Shown here: positions 26,049 through 34,369 of the stretch, in pieces | How positions within the stretch are numbered: position 1 is the stretch's first letter | Layout of the letters: each line of letters starts with the position of its first letter | NCBI GenBank assembly: GCA_016288795.1 | Contig: JAEELI010000017.1 | Location: 21,856-85,855, forward strand | Source: Caryophanales bacterium | GTDB lineage: Bacteria; Bacillota_I; Bacilli_A; RF39; UBA660 | Direction of reading: 5' to 3' | Length of the DNA stretch: 64,000 bases | Program-made: the position numbers and the translations under genes | The notes under the pieces: generated by a model | What the model saw: the letters and a program-made list of their open reading frames with translations, nothing else | Databases searched by the model: none | Told to the model about the DNA's origin: nothing

Positions 26049-27962
26049 ATGGCAAAATATGATGCATCATCTATCAAAATATTAGAAGGTTTAGAGGCAG
26101 TTAGAAAAAGACCCGGAATGTACATAGGTTCAACAGATAAAAGAGGATTACATCATCTAATATGGGAAATAGTAGATAATTCAATTGATGAAATAATAAA
26201 TGGTTATGGTAATTATATAAAAATAGTTTTACATAAAGATGGTTCAATAACCATCGCGGATAATGGCCGTGGAGTTCCAATCGGAATGCATGAAAGCGGA
26301 AAATCCACTCCAGAGGTTATATATACAATTTTACATGCTGGAGGTAAATTTGAAGAAGGAAACTATAAAGTTTCTGGAGGACTACATGGAGTTGGTGCTT
26401 CTGTTGTTAATGCCTTATCCAAAAAAATGGATGTTTTAATATATCGTGATGGTGTTATTTCTAACATTCGCTTTTGTGATGGCGGAAGAGTTGAATCTCC
26501 TTTAAAAACTGTAGGCAAAACAAATAAAACAGGAACAGTTGTAACATTTATGCCTGATTATGAATTATTTAAAAATGCTAGTTTTTCTTTCACAACTATA
26601 TGTGAAAGAATGCAAGAAAGTGCCTTTTTAATTCCTAATGTTACAATAGAAGTATTTGATGAAGAAGATAAAAGAGAAGCTAAATATCATTATGAAGATG
26701 GTTTAACAAACTTTGTTGAGTACATGAACGAAGGCAAGAATACATTACATAAAGTTTTAAACTTTACGGGATCTAAGAACAATATTGAAGTTAATGTTGC
26801 CCTACAATGGACTGATACTTATAATGAAAACATTATTTCTTTTGTTAATAATGTAAAAACAATAGATGGTGGAAGTCATGAAGTGGGATTTAAAACTGGT
26901 ATTACTAAGGCATTTAATGACTATGTAAAAAATAATAATCTATTAAAAGGTAAAGATAGCACATTTGATGGAACTGATGTTAGAGAAGGTCTATCAGTAA
27001 TAATTAGTTTAAGAATACCAGAAAATTTATTGCAATTCGAAGGACAAACTAAGGGTAAATTAGGAACTCCTGAAGCAAGAAGTATTACTGAGAGTATAAC
27101 TTATGAAAAGATTAAATTCTTTTTAGAAGAAAATAAAGAAATAGCTTTAAATATAGTTGATAAAGCCACTAAGAGCAAAATAGCTAGAGAAGCCGCTAGA
27201 AAAGCTAGAGAGCAAGTTCGAAATGGACAAAATAGTAAATCTAATAAAGAAAGAGTATTATCTGAGAAATTGGCTAAAGCGACTTCCAAGGATTATATGA
27301 AAAATGAATTGTTTTTAGTCGAAGGTGATAGTGCAGGTGGTTCTGCTAAAAAATATCGTGATAGAGAACATCAGGCTATTATGCCATTACGTGGAAAAGT
27401 TCTAAATACAGAAAAAGCATCTTTAAGTGATATTCAAAATAATGCTGAATTAAGACAAATAGAATATGCTATTGGAGCAGGTTTAGGAGAAACATTTGAT
27501 TATCGAGACTCTAACTATGGAAAAGTTATTATTATGACTGATGCCGATGTAGATGGTTCTCATATTCAAATTCTTTTAATTACTTTCTTCTACCGTTATA
27601 TGCGTCCTTTAATAGAAGAAGGAATGCTTTATATAGCAACTCCACCTTTATACTCAATAGAGATTAATAGTAAGGGGGAAAAAGAATATATTGCTACTGA
27701 TGAAGAATTAGAAGAAAGAAAGAAGACTCTTAAAGGAGATCCTAAAATTCAAAGATTTAAAGGTTTAGGAGAAATGAATGCAGATGAGTTATATGAAACC
27801 ACTATGGATCCTCGTAATAGAAGATTAATTAGAGTAAATGTAACTGATGCTGCTTTAGCTGAAAAAAGAATTCATGTTCTAATGGGCGATGAAGTTGCCC
27901 CTAGAAAAGAATGGATAAATGAAAATGTTGATTTTTCTTTAGAAGACAATTTTAAGAAATAG
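26049..27962 (+). CDS. parE: DNA topoisomerase IV subunit B (ParE)
   Basis: ParE is the ATPase subunit of topoisomerase IV, which decatenates daughter chromosomes. The 637 residues show the GHKL ATPase domain: RKRPGMYIGSTD, the Mg-binding EIVDNSIDE, DNGRGVPIGMHESGK, GGLHGVGASVVNALS. The transducer and the C-terminal TOPRIM region follow: LVEGDSAGGSAK, PLRGKVLNTEKA, IIMTDADVDGSHI and RFKGLGEMN. The HESGK text and overall similarity favour ParE over GyrB, as does the adjacent parC seven bases downstream. No GyrB-specific insert is present. Standard length. Confidence 0.95.
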   Translation: MAKYDASSIKILEGLEAVRKRPGMYIGSTDKRGLHHLIWEIVDNSIDEIINGYGNYIKIVLHKDGSITIADNGRGVPIGMHESGKSTPEVIYTILHAGGKFEEGNYKVSGGLHGVGASVVNALSKKMDVLIYRDGVISNIRFCDGGRVESPLKTVGKTNKTGTVVTFMPDYELFKNASFSFTTICERMQESAFLIPNVTIEVFDEEDKREAKYHYEDGLTNFVEYMNEGKNTLHKVLNFTGSKNNIEVNVALQWTDTYNENIISFVNNVKTIDGGSHEVGFKTGITKAFNDYVKNNNLLKGKDSTFDGTDVREGLSVIISLRIPENLLQFEGQTKGKLGTPEARSITESITYEKIKFFLEENKEIALNIVDKATKSKIAREAARKAREQVRNGQNSKSNKERVLSEKLAKATSKDYMKNELFLVEGDSAGGSAKKYRDREHQAIMPLRGKVLNTEKASLSDIQNNAELRQIEYAIGAGLGETFDYRDSNYGKVIIMTDADVDGSHIQILLITFFYRYMRPLIEEGMLYIATPPLYSIEINSKGEKEYIATDEELEERKKTLKGDPKIQRFKGLGEMNADELYETTMDPRNRRLIRVNVTDAALAEKRIHVLMGDEVAPRKEWINENVDFSLEDNFKK

Positions 27963-27969
27963 GTGAATT

Positions 27970-30462
27970 ATGGCAAAGAAGAAAGTTGAAACAAGTGAAA
28001 TAATTGAAAAAATATCTGATTACAGTTTACATGAAATAATGGAATCAGGTTTTGGGAGATATTCTAAAGAAATAATCCAAGAACGTGCTTTACCAGATGT
28101 TAGAGATGGTTTAAAGCCAGTGCAAAGAAGAATACTCTTTGCTATGAAAAAAGCTGGTTACACTTACAATAAACCATATCAAAAGAGTGCCAAGTCTGTC
28201 GGATATATTATGGGTAATTATCACCCCCATGGAGATTCAAGTATTTATGATGCATTAATTAGAATGAGTCAACCATGGAAAATGCGCGAAGTATTTATTG
28301 ATATTCATGGTAATAATGGTTCAATAGATGGGGATGGCCCTGCTGCTATGCGTTATACTGAAGCAAGATTATCTAAGATAGCGGAAACAATGCTATCATC
28401 TATTGAAAAAAATACTGTTGAGATGGCTTGGAATTTTGACGATACTGAAAGAGAACCAACTGTTCTCCCAGCTAAATTTCCAAATCTGTTAGTAAATGGT
28501 TCAACTGGTATATCTGCAGGTTATGCAACTGATATTCCTACTCATAACCTAGGGGAAGTCATCGATGGAACAATAAAAAGAATAGAAAGTCCTAATTGTC
28601 ATTTAGAGACAGTTATGGAATTAATAAAAGGTCCTGACTTTCCCACTGGAGGAATCCTTGAGGGAAGAGAAGAATTAATTAAAGCGTATTCTACTGGAAA
28701 AGGAAAAGTTGTTCTAAAAGCTGATGCCGAAATAGTAAAAAATCAAATAATAATTAAATCTATCCCTTATGAAGTAGTTAAAGAACAATTAATTAAAAAG
28801 ATAACAGATATAAAGTTAGATAAAAAAGTTGATGGTATTAACGATATTATAGATGAGTCTGATCACGAGAATATGGCTCGTATAGTTATTGAATTAAAAA
28901 AAGACGCTAATGCTGAGAATATATTAAATTATTTATATAAGAATACTGATTTACAGATAAATTATAACTTCAACATGGTTGCTATAGTTAATAAACGTCC
29001 TAAATATGTAGGCATATTAGATATTTTAGATGCTTTTATTGCTCATCAAAAAGAAGTAATAACAAGAAGAACTGAATTTGATTTGGATCATGCTAAAAAG
29101 CAATTGCATATTTTAGAAGGTCTAGTTAAAGCGACATCTATTTTAGATGAAGTAATCGCAACTATTAGAAAAAGTAAAAATAAGAGTAACGCTATGGAAA
29201 ACTTAGTTAATGAATATAAATTTACTATGGAACAAGCTAAGGCCATTGTTGAATTACAATTGTATAGATTAACTAATACTGATGTTGTTGAATTAACTGA
29301 AGAAATGGAAAGTTTAAAGAAGACTATTGAAGCTTTGAAGGCCATTTTAAGCGATGAAGAAGCATTAAAATATGTTATGAAAAAAGAACTAAAGTTAATT
29401 AAGAAAGAATATGCTAATCCTAGATTAACTAAAATAAATGATGAAATAACAGAAATTAAATTGGATATGACTAGTATGATTCCTAAGGAAAATGTATATG
29501 TAGTTATAACTAATGAAGGCTATGTTAAAAGAGTATCAACAAAAAGTTATGCCGCTAAAGATGGTGAAACAGCATTAAAACCTGGAGATTATGTAACAAA
29601 TATATTTGAAACAACGACATTAGATAATTTAGTTTTATTTACTAATCTAGGCAATTACTTATTTGTTCCAGTTCATAAAGTTTTCGAGGCTAAATGGAAA
29701 GAATTGGGAAAACATGTTAGTAATATAGTTCCTTTGAGTGAAGGAGAAAGAATTATATCGTCTTATGTTTTAGAAGAAGATAAAAATTTAACTATATTTA
29801 CAAAATTAGGTATGGTTAAAAAGATATTAATGAAAGATTTATTTGTTACTAGATATAGTAAGCCAATGACTTCAATGAAATTAAAAGATAAAGACGAAGT
29901 TATAAATGTTTCTTTAACTGATAAAGAAACTATAATTGTAACAAAAAATGGTTATTATCTAAGATATAATTCTAATGAAATACCTCAAGTTGGAACTAAG
30001 GCTGCTGGCGTAAAAGGAATTAATCTTTCTAATGATGAAGTAGTTTATGGAGGATCCATTAAAGAAGATAGTGAATATATAGATATATTTACAAATAATA
30101 AGACAGCTAAGAGAGTTAAAATTGAAGAATTGAAAACTTTAACTAGAGCCAAAAAAGGAACCATGCTACTAAAGAAAAATAAAACAGTTAATTATTATGT
30201 TACTAATGCTTTTATAACTAATTTTAGAGATAGTATTATTATAAAAAGTGATAGTGATATAAAAGAAATTAAAAATAGTGAAATACCAATAATGGAATTA
30301 ACTAGCAATGGTAGTGTTATTGCTAAAGGTCACGTAGATAAATATGATTTAAAATATATCGTTCAAACTATTCAAAAGAAAGAAACAAAAGAAGAAGTTG
30401 TTGAAGAAGTTAAAGAAAAACAATTGAGTTTAGCAGAGTTTGCTAAAGACTTTAAACTATAG
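27970..30462 (+). CDS. parC: DNA topoisomerase IV subunit A (ParC)
   Basis: ParC is the DNA-cleaving subunit of topoisomerase IV. The 830-residue protein has PDVRDGLKPVQRRILFAM near residue 38, the quinolone-region text NYHPHGDSSIYDALIRMSQ, and the catalytic Tyr 129 in AAMRYTEARLS. A coiled-coil tower and C-terminal beta-propeller repeats begin near residue 500 (for example GYVKRVSTKSY, GNYLFVPVHKV and GYYLRYNSNEI). The Ser-Ser pair in the quinolone region is the usual sensitive form. The strict GyrA-box motif is absent, which fits ParC. The gene ends in a hairpin terminator. Confidence 0.95.
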   Translation: MAKKKVETSEIIEKISDYSLHEIMESGFGRYSKEIIQERALPDVRDGLKPVQRRILFAMKKAGYTYNKPYQKSAKSVGYIMGNYHPHGDSSIYDALIRMSQPWKMREVFIDIHGNNGSIDGDGPAAMRYTEARLSKIAETMLSSIEKNTVEMAWNFDDTEREPTVLPAKFPNLLVNGSTGISAGYATDIPTHNLGEVIDGTIKRIESPNCHLETVMELIKGPDFPTGGILEGREELIKAYSTGKGKVVLKADAEIVKNQIIIKSIPYEVVKEQLIKKITDIKLDKKVDGINDIIDESDHENMARIVIELKKDANAENILNYLYKNTDLQINYNFNMVAIVNKRPKYVGILDILDAFIAHQKEVITRRTEFDLDHAKKQLHILEGLVKATSILDEVIATIRKSKNKSNAMENLVNEYKFTMEQAKAIVELQLYRLTNTDVVELTEEMESLKKTIEALKAILSDEEALKYVMKKELKLIKKEYANPRLTKINDEITEIKLDMTSMIPKENVYVVITNEGYVKRVSTKSYAAKDGETALKPGDYVTNIFETTTLDNLVLFTNLGNYLFVPVHKVFEAKWKELGKHVSNIVPLSEGERIISSYVLEEDKNLTIFTKLGMVKKILMKDLFVTRYSKPMTSMKLKDKDEVINVSLTDKETIIVTKNGYYLRYNSNEIPQVGTKAAGVKGINLSNDEVVYGGSIKEDSEYIDIFTNNKTAKRVKIEELKTLTRAKKGTMLLKKNKTVNYYVTNAFITNFRDSIIIKSDSDIKEIKNSEIPIMELTSNGSVIAKGHVDKYDLKYIVQTIQKKETKEEVVEEVKEKQLSLAEFAKDFKL

Positions 30463-30484
30463 GAAGTAGTCAATACTTCCTTTT
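30461..30484 (+). terminator. Terminator after parC
   Basis: An 8-bp stem AGGAAGTA/TACTTCCT with GTCAA loop, then TTT. The stem begins at the parC stop codon. Confidence 0.75.
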
Positions 30485-30487
30485 ATA

Positions 30488-30496
30488 TGTTATAAT
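30488..30496 (+). promoter_or_regulatory. Extended -10 promoter
   Basis: TGTTATAAT, 18 bases before the start codon at 30515, with no recognisable -35. Confidence 0.45.
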
Positions 30497-30514
30497 ATCT
30501 TAACGAGTGATTGT

Positions 30515-31297
30515 ATGACAAAAAATGATAGAGATAGAGAAATAATAATTCTTGAAGAATTGCTAAAGGATGCTAATGCTTTAAATAGAAGTAATGGGGC
30601 CAAAAGAAAGCTAGGAAAATCAAAATTAATAGTCAATCATGCTTGGCCATTTGTTTTAACTACTGGATTAACCTTTGGAGCTTTCTCTGCTCTTGGCAAA
30701 ACTCCATTTATAAAAGATAGTTATGAAGCGTCTTTGGAAACCAAAATAGAAATAGATAGTATAGGTATAGAGAAAGAATATCAATATTATAAAAGAAATC
30801 ATAATAAAGAAGGAACTATATCTTATGTAGGCCGTTGGCAAGAAAGAGAAGATGGCTTATATGAAAGAGAAACAAAAAAGTATTTAGTAAATGATGTTGA
30901 AAAAAATCTTATTATGAGAATTATTAAGAATAAGGATATTGAGTCTTTCGATGACGTTTTTGGAACTGCTATTAGTTCAAAGACTGAAGTAAAATCTAAC
31001 CCAACTGATGATGAATTAAGTATAATTCCTTATATTGAAGCAGTTCTATACTACGAAGATAAAAATGAAGTAATAACTATAGTTGAATCTACAAAAAGCA
31101 ATGTTATCTGGACAACTATATGGTTAATATCAAATTTGTTTGCTAATGCATTACTATATGATGAAATAGATAAAATATCTAAGGGTAAGTTTAGAGAGAA
31201 TTATCGAAAGTTAAAAGACAAACTAGATGAGATATATCCAGAAACAGATACTAAAGAATATAAAAAAGTTTTAAAATTAAAAAAAGAACTAAAATAG
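30515..31297 (+). CDS. Two-helix membrane protein of unknown function
   Basis: The 260-residue protein has a charged N-terminal 45 residues, a first hydrophobic segment (about 46-62, WPFVLTTGLTFGAFSAL), an extracytoplasmic region of about 130 residues, a second hydrophobic segment (about 195-215, IWTTIWLISNLFANALLY) and a basic coiled-coil-like tail. I do not recognise a family. The ribosome binding site (GAGTGAT) is ordinary. It has its own promoter-like element and its own terminator, so it is probably monocistronic. Confidence 0.65.
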   Translation: MTKNDRDREIIILEELLKDANALNRSNGAKRKLGKSKLIVNHAWPFVLTTGLTFGAFSALGKTPFIKDSYEASLETKIEIDSIGIEKEYQYYKRNHNKEGTISYVGRWQEREDGLYERETKKYLVNDVEKNLIMRIIKNKDIESFDDVFGTAISSKTEVKSNPTDDELSIIPYIEAVLYYEDKNEVITIVESTKSNVIWTTIWLISNLFANALLYDEIDKISKGKFRENYRKLKDKLDEIYPETDTKEYKKVLKLKKELK

Positions 31298-31306
31298 TTC
31301 TTTTTT
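31280..31306 (+). terminator. Terminator of the two-helix protein gene
   Basis: An 11-bp stem (31280-31290 with 31296-31306), 5-base loop containing the TAG stop, T-run in the right arm. Confidence 0.75.
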
Positions 31307-31350
31307 GTTTACACAATTAGACTTTGATTCGACAAATTGTTTCTCCTATA

Positions 31351-31380
31351 TTTACACAAACGACTTTTGTGTTTTATACT
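31351..31380 (+). promoter_or_regulatory. Promoter with an inverted repeat in its spacer
   Basis: TTTACA (31351-31356), 18-base spacer, TATACT (31375-31380). ACACAAA (31354-31360) and TTTGTGT (31366-31372) form an inverted repeat covering the -35 and spacer, a possible operator. Confidence 0.45.
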
Positions 31381-31406
31381 CATAGTATGAGAGAAAAGGG
31401 ATAAAA

Positions 31407-32024
31407 ATGAAAAGAATCGAAAACAAAGCTTTAGATATTGTTTTAAAAGTTGTGTTGTGGGTATCATTAATAGTAGGAGGATTTTTTGTAGGTATTAGAC
31501 CTTTTCTTCTAAATCCAACTCCTACAAAAGTTGTTTATTATCCATCAAATAACTGTAGTAATGTTCCTAACGAAGACTGTTCAAATAATTCTTTAGATGT
31601 TGTTGGAGAATGGACTGCCACGGTAAGAATAAACAAAGAAAAAACTGATATGGATTTTGAAGAGTTTACAGAAATATTGTATTTATATGAAGATGGAACA
31701 TTTACAAGAGAACCATTGAGTCGAATTATGGCTGCCAACGCTTATTATGGAAATTATATTGTTAAAGATAATAAAATATATTTAAATTATATAATTGGAA
31801 CTGGTTCTGGAACTGGAGTTGTCTATCCGTCTAAATCAAGTCAAGTTTTAATAATAAATGAAGATAGTATACATGAAGAAAATGTAGATTCCCCATATAC
31901 TTCAGAAAAAGAATTTAATTTTGTAAAGACAAATGCTACTGTTCCAAATGATAAACATATAGAGAGTGTATTAAAAAACACAATTGTTAGTAAATCAGAA
32001 AACTATATTAATAGTAATTTATAA
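31407..32024 (+). CDS. Membrane-anchored protein of unknown function, lipocalin-like beta region
   Basis: The 205-residue product has one N-terminal transmembrane anchor (about 12-32) and an extracellular domain. Within it, a beta-strand-rich region (about 66-150) reads VVGEWTATVRI, then ILYLYEDGTFTREPL, YYGNYIVKDNKIYLNY. That is the pattern of small lipocalin-like or NlpE-like barrels that open with a GxW motif. Two cysteine-containing stretches precede it. The domain match is by eye only, and the function is unknown. It has its own promoter and is followed by the ylbDE pair. Confidence 0.6.
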   Translation: MKRIENKALDIVLKVVLWVSLIVGGFFVGIRPFLLNPTPTKVVYYPSNNCSNVPNEDCSNNSLDVVGEWTATVRINKEKTDMDFEEFTEILYLYEDGTFTREPLSRIMAANAYYGNYIVKDNKIYLNYIIGTGSGTGVVYPSKSSQVLIINEDSIHEENVDSPYTSEKEFNFVKTNATVPNDKHIESVLKNTIVSKSENYINSNL

Positions 32025-32030
32025 AATAAT

Positions 32031-32070
32031 AAAATCACCTATATAGTCATAGATTATACTAGGTGATTTT
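32031..32070 (+). promoter_or_regulatory. Hairpin masking the ylbD ribosome binding site
   Basis: AAAATCACCT (32031-32040) is exactly complementary to AGGTGATTTT (32061-32070), with a 20-base loop. The right arm contains the AGGTGA site used by ylbD (start 32074). It can act as a terminator for the gene before it or as a block on translation of read-through message. Confidence 0.55.
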
Positions 32071-32073
32071 TAT

Positions 32074-32421
32074 ATGTCTAAAAAAGAAGATTTTAAGAGG
32101 TTTATTCAAGATAAACCAGAGTTAGTTGAGTATATAAAGAATAAAGATATTACTATGCAAGGGCTATACGAAATATATGATATATATGGAGAAAGTGAAG
32201 AAGCTTGGAGACCTTATTTAGAAAAAAAAGAAGTATCAGGGAGAAAAATTAAAGATATTGTTCAAAACATAGATTTAGATGAAATACAAAAACATATTAA
32301 TACAGCCCAAAAGGCCTTGGGAGTAGTTGGAGAATTAACTAGTAAAGGTGAAGAAAGTTTAGCAAATTTAGTTAAGGGGCCTTTAAGTAGTAGGCCACTG
32401 AATAAGTTCTTTGAGGATTAA
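32074..32421 (+). CDS. ylbD: YlbD-like putative coat protein
   Basis: A soluble 115-residue protein with the pattern of the YlbD family (PF14071): FKRFIQDKPELVEYIKNKDITMQGLYEIYDIYGESEEAWRPYL at residues 8-50 (split here as one conserved block) and KIKDIVQNIDLDEIQKHINTAQKALGVV near 60-87. In B. subtilis ylbD sits directly before ylbE, and its product is annotated as a possible spore coat protein. The same order here strongly supports both calls. No membrane segment or signal peptide is present. The start follows AGGTGA, which lies in a hairpin arm. Confidence 0.8.
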   Translation: MSKKEDFKRFIQDKPELVEYIKNKDITMQGLYEIYDIYGESEEAWRPYLEKKEVSGRKIKDIVQNIDLDEIQKHINTAQKALGVVGELTSKGEESLANLVKGPLSSRPLNKFFED

Positions 32422-32422
32422 T

Positions 32423-32644
32423 ATGGATAGATATTTGCAAGAAAAATTAAAAAATGATAAGGCCTTCAAAAAATACTTAGATGAAAATACTAATTATTTA
32501 AAATATTTAAATAGAGATAGTTCTTATCATCAAGAATTCATGAGATTAATGAAAGATAAATATAAAGAAAGAACAACAGATAAAATAAATAATGCAGTTA
32601 AAACTATCAACGTTATTAGTTCTATTATTGAAACTATTAAATAA
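32423..32644 (+). CDS. ylbE: YlbE-like protein
   Basis: This 73-residue protein fits the small YlbE family (PF14003): YLQEKLKNDKAFKKYLDE near the start, YLKYLNRDSSYHQEFMRLMKDKY in the middle, and a hydrophobic C-terminal helix (INVISSIIETIK). It follows ylbD by one base, as in B. subtilis. The upstream in-frame TTG at 32411 overlaps the ribosome binding site GAGGA and the end of ylbD, so the ATG at 32423 is preferred. No molecular function is established for the family. Confidence 0.8.
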   Translation: MDRYLQEKLKNDKAFKKYLDENTNYLKYLNRDSSYHQEFMRLMKDKYKERTTDKINNAVKTINVISSIIETIK

Positions 32645-33181
32645 TTAATTTATGTAATCATTTATTCCATATAAATGTTTTTTAGCATCATAAAATATAT
32701 AATTATGGGGAGCTTTGTATGTTAAAACTCCCATAATAGTGTAAACATTTATTATGGATACTATGGCTGCTAAAAATTGATATTTTAATTTAGGAAGCAT
32801 TATTATTTTGTATTCAATAATATTAACAATAATAATACTTATAAGCATAGTTGAAATAGCTAAAAACATATTTTCTCCAGTTAAACTATAAATAGGTAAG
32901 AATATAACTAAATAAATAGGAATAATAATTATAGATTTAATAAAAGCCACTAGAGCAAAATTGTTATGAACGTTATTATTATTTTTCAATATCAAATACT
33001 CAATTAAACATGATACTAATCCAGCAGTCCATAACATTTTCATATGTTCCCAAATACTTTCATTTACTGGGAAAAATATAGATAATATAGGGTTAGGAAA
33101 CCATTCATATACATAATGAAATAAAAAACATAATAAAAAATATATAATGCTATTAATAATAATCATTTTTTTGAAGTTCAT
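32645..33181 (-). CDS. DUF6512-like integral membrane protein
   Basis: The 178-residue protein has five or six hydrophobic segments. The sequence FHYVYEWFPNPILSIFFPVNESIWEHMKMLW near residues 20-51 (given as the key block FFPVNESIWEHMK) is the signature I associate with the DUF6512 family of Firmicute membrane proteins, which has no known function. The start follows AGGTGA. It converges with ylbE, with the two stop codons adjacent and no terminator between. The family assignment is from memory. Confidence 0.65.
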   Translation of the reverse strand: MNFKKMIIINSIIYFLLCFLFHYVYEWFPNPILSIFFPVNESIWEHMKMLWTAGLVSCLIEYLILKNNNNVHNNFALVAFIKSIIIIPIYLVIFLPIYSLTGENMFLAISTMLISIIIVNIIEYKIIMLPKLKYQFLAAIVSIINVYTIMGVLTYKAPHNYIFYDAKKHLYGINDYIN

Positions 33182-33233
33182 ATAGTCACCTAGTAATAAT
33201 ATATATTTTTTTTATTATAATTATACATATTTA

Positions 33234-33242
33234 TGGTATAAT
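33234..33242 (+). promoter_or_regulatory. Extended -10 promoter of the TtcA-like gene
   Basis: TGGTATAAT, 24 bases before the start codon at 33266. No clear -35. Confidence 0.5.
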
Positions 33243-33265
33243 CTCTTTGTGTTTGAGGTGATATT

Positions 33266-34093
33266 ATGGAAAAATATCAAGAAGTAGAAAGAAGTATAAT
33301 AAAGAAATATCGTAAGGAAATATGGAGCCGTTTTATGGCCGGAATATCTGAATACAGCTTGATTGAAGAAAATGATAAATTAATGGTTTGTATAAGTGGA
33401 GGAAAAGATTCATTTCTAATGGCTAAGTGTATCCAAGAATTAAAACGTCATGGAAAAGTTTCATTTGAAGTTCATTATGTAACTATGGATCCTGGATATA
33501 ATGATTATAATAGAGAATTAATAATAAGTAATGCTAAGTTACTTAATATTCCTTTAGAGGTTTTTAAAACTGATATATTTGATATAACAAATAATTTGCA
33601 AGAGGGAAATCCTTGTTATTTGTGCGCTAAGATGAGAAGAGGTCATTTATATAATCATGCTAAGGAATTAGGATGTAATAAAATATGCCTAGGACATCAT
33701 TTTGATGATGTCATTGAGACTTCCTTATTGAATCTATTTTATGGAGCAGAAGTTAAAACTATGATGCCTAAGTTACATAGTGACAACTATGAAGGAATAG
33801 AATTAATTAGACCTCTTTATCTAATTAAAGAAGATGCGATTAAATCTTGGGCTAATTATAATGAATTAAAGTTTATAAATTGTGCTTGTCGTTTTACAGA
33901 AAAATGTGATGTTGATTCTGCTGGAGATGGTAAAAGAAGTGAAATGAAAAGATTAATTAAAGAATTACGAAAAGAAAAAAAGAATATTGATAATAATATT
34001 TGGACTGCTTTAAATAATATTAATTTAAATTGTGTTCTTGGTTATAAAAAAGATGGTAAATATATAAGTTTTTTAGATGATTATGATAAATAA
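33266..34093 (+). CDS. TtcA-like PP-loop ATPase (tRNA thiolation family)
   Basis: The 275-residue protein has an ATP-pyrophosphatase P-loop, CISGGKDSFLMA (about 49-60), and cysteines CYLC (about 118-121) followed by AKMRRGHLYNHAKELGCNKICLGHHFDDVIET, here in consecutive conserved blocks. The distal CACRFTEKC lies near residue 211. TtcA uses three such cysteines to hold an Fe-S cluster and thiolates cytidine 32 of tRNA. The pattern matches that family best, but TtuA-type and other TtcA relatives share it, so the exact tRNA target is uncertain. It has its own promoter and terminator. Confidence 0.82.
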   Translation: MEKYQEVERSIIKKYRKEIWSRFMAGISEYSLIEENDKLMVCISGGKDSFLMAKCIQELKRHGKVSFEVHYVTMDPGYNDYNRELIISNAKLLNIPLEVFKTDIFDITNNLQEGNPCYLCAKMRRGHLYNHAKELGCNKICLGHHFDDVIETSLLNLFYGAEVKTMMPKLHSDNYEGIELIRPLYLIKEDAIKSWANYNELKFINCACRFTEKCDVDSAGDGKRSEMKRLIKELRKEKKNIDNNIWTALNNINLNCVLGYKKDGKYISFLDDYDK

Positions 34094-34103
34094 TCATCTT
34101 TTT
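34075..34103 (+). terminator. Terminator of the TtcA-like gene
   Basis: A 9-bp stem (34075-34083 with 34091-34099), 7-base loop, then TTTT. The stop codon lies in the loop. Confidence 0.75.
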
Positions 34104-34131
34104 ATTGTTATTGCTTTTAAGTAAAAAAATA

Positions 34132-34177
34132 GACGCCGTTGTGATACTAGTATTACTACTAATATATCAATAGCGTC
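34132..34177. other. Bulged hairpin in the intergenic region
   Basis: GACGC (34132-34136) pairs with GCGTC (34173-34177), and TTG(T)GATA pairs with TATATCAA further in, leaving small bulges. The sequence is more GC-rich than its surroundings. The 276 bases between the TtcA-like gene and the next start codon hold this element, one arm of the flanking inverted repeat, and a second hairpin. I see no coding region there. Confidence 0.4.
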
Positions 34178-34187
34178 ATCAAACAAT

Positions 34188-34204
34188 AACGGTGGCGCCA
34201 AACT
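34188..34204. repeat. Left arm of an imperfect inverted repeat flanking a surface gene
   Basis: AACGGTGGCGCCAAACT matches the reverse complement of 35399-35416 (AACGGTAGCGCGAAGACT) at 15 of 17 positions with a one-base gap. The arms lie 1.2 kb apart on either side of the surface-protein gene. Confidence 0.55.
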
Positions 34205-34278
34205 TGCGCTTACCTAATATTATTATATGTTATTTTATAAGCATTATCAACTACGTTTCCTTTTTCTATTTTATCTTA

Positions 34279-34299
34279 GCGACCACCCTTGGTGGTTGC
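34279..34299 (+). other. Hairpin upstream of the surface-protein gene
   Basis: GCGACCACC (34279-34287) pairs with GGTGGTTGC (34291-34299) with one G-T pair and a CTT loop. It lies 70 bases before the start codon at 34370. Function unknown; no T-run follows. Confidence 0.5.
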
Positions 34300-34369
34300 A
34301 ATAAAATGCTTCATGAAGTATAATCTAATTATAAGTGTATTAATAATACATTCGTGGAGGCTATCTAGA

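Noticed and set aside
34130..34215. Template repeat of a diversity-generating element on the minus strand
   Set aside because: It shares only the short inverted-repeat core with the surface-gene end. The differences are not confined to adenine positions, so it does not fit a template.
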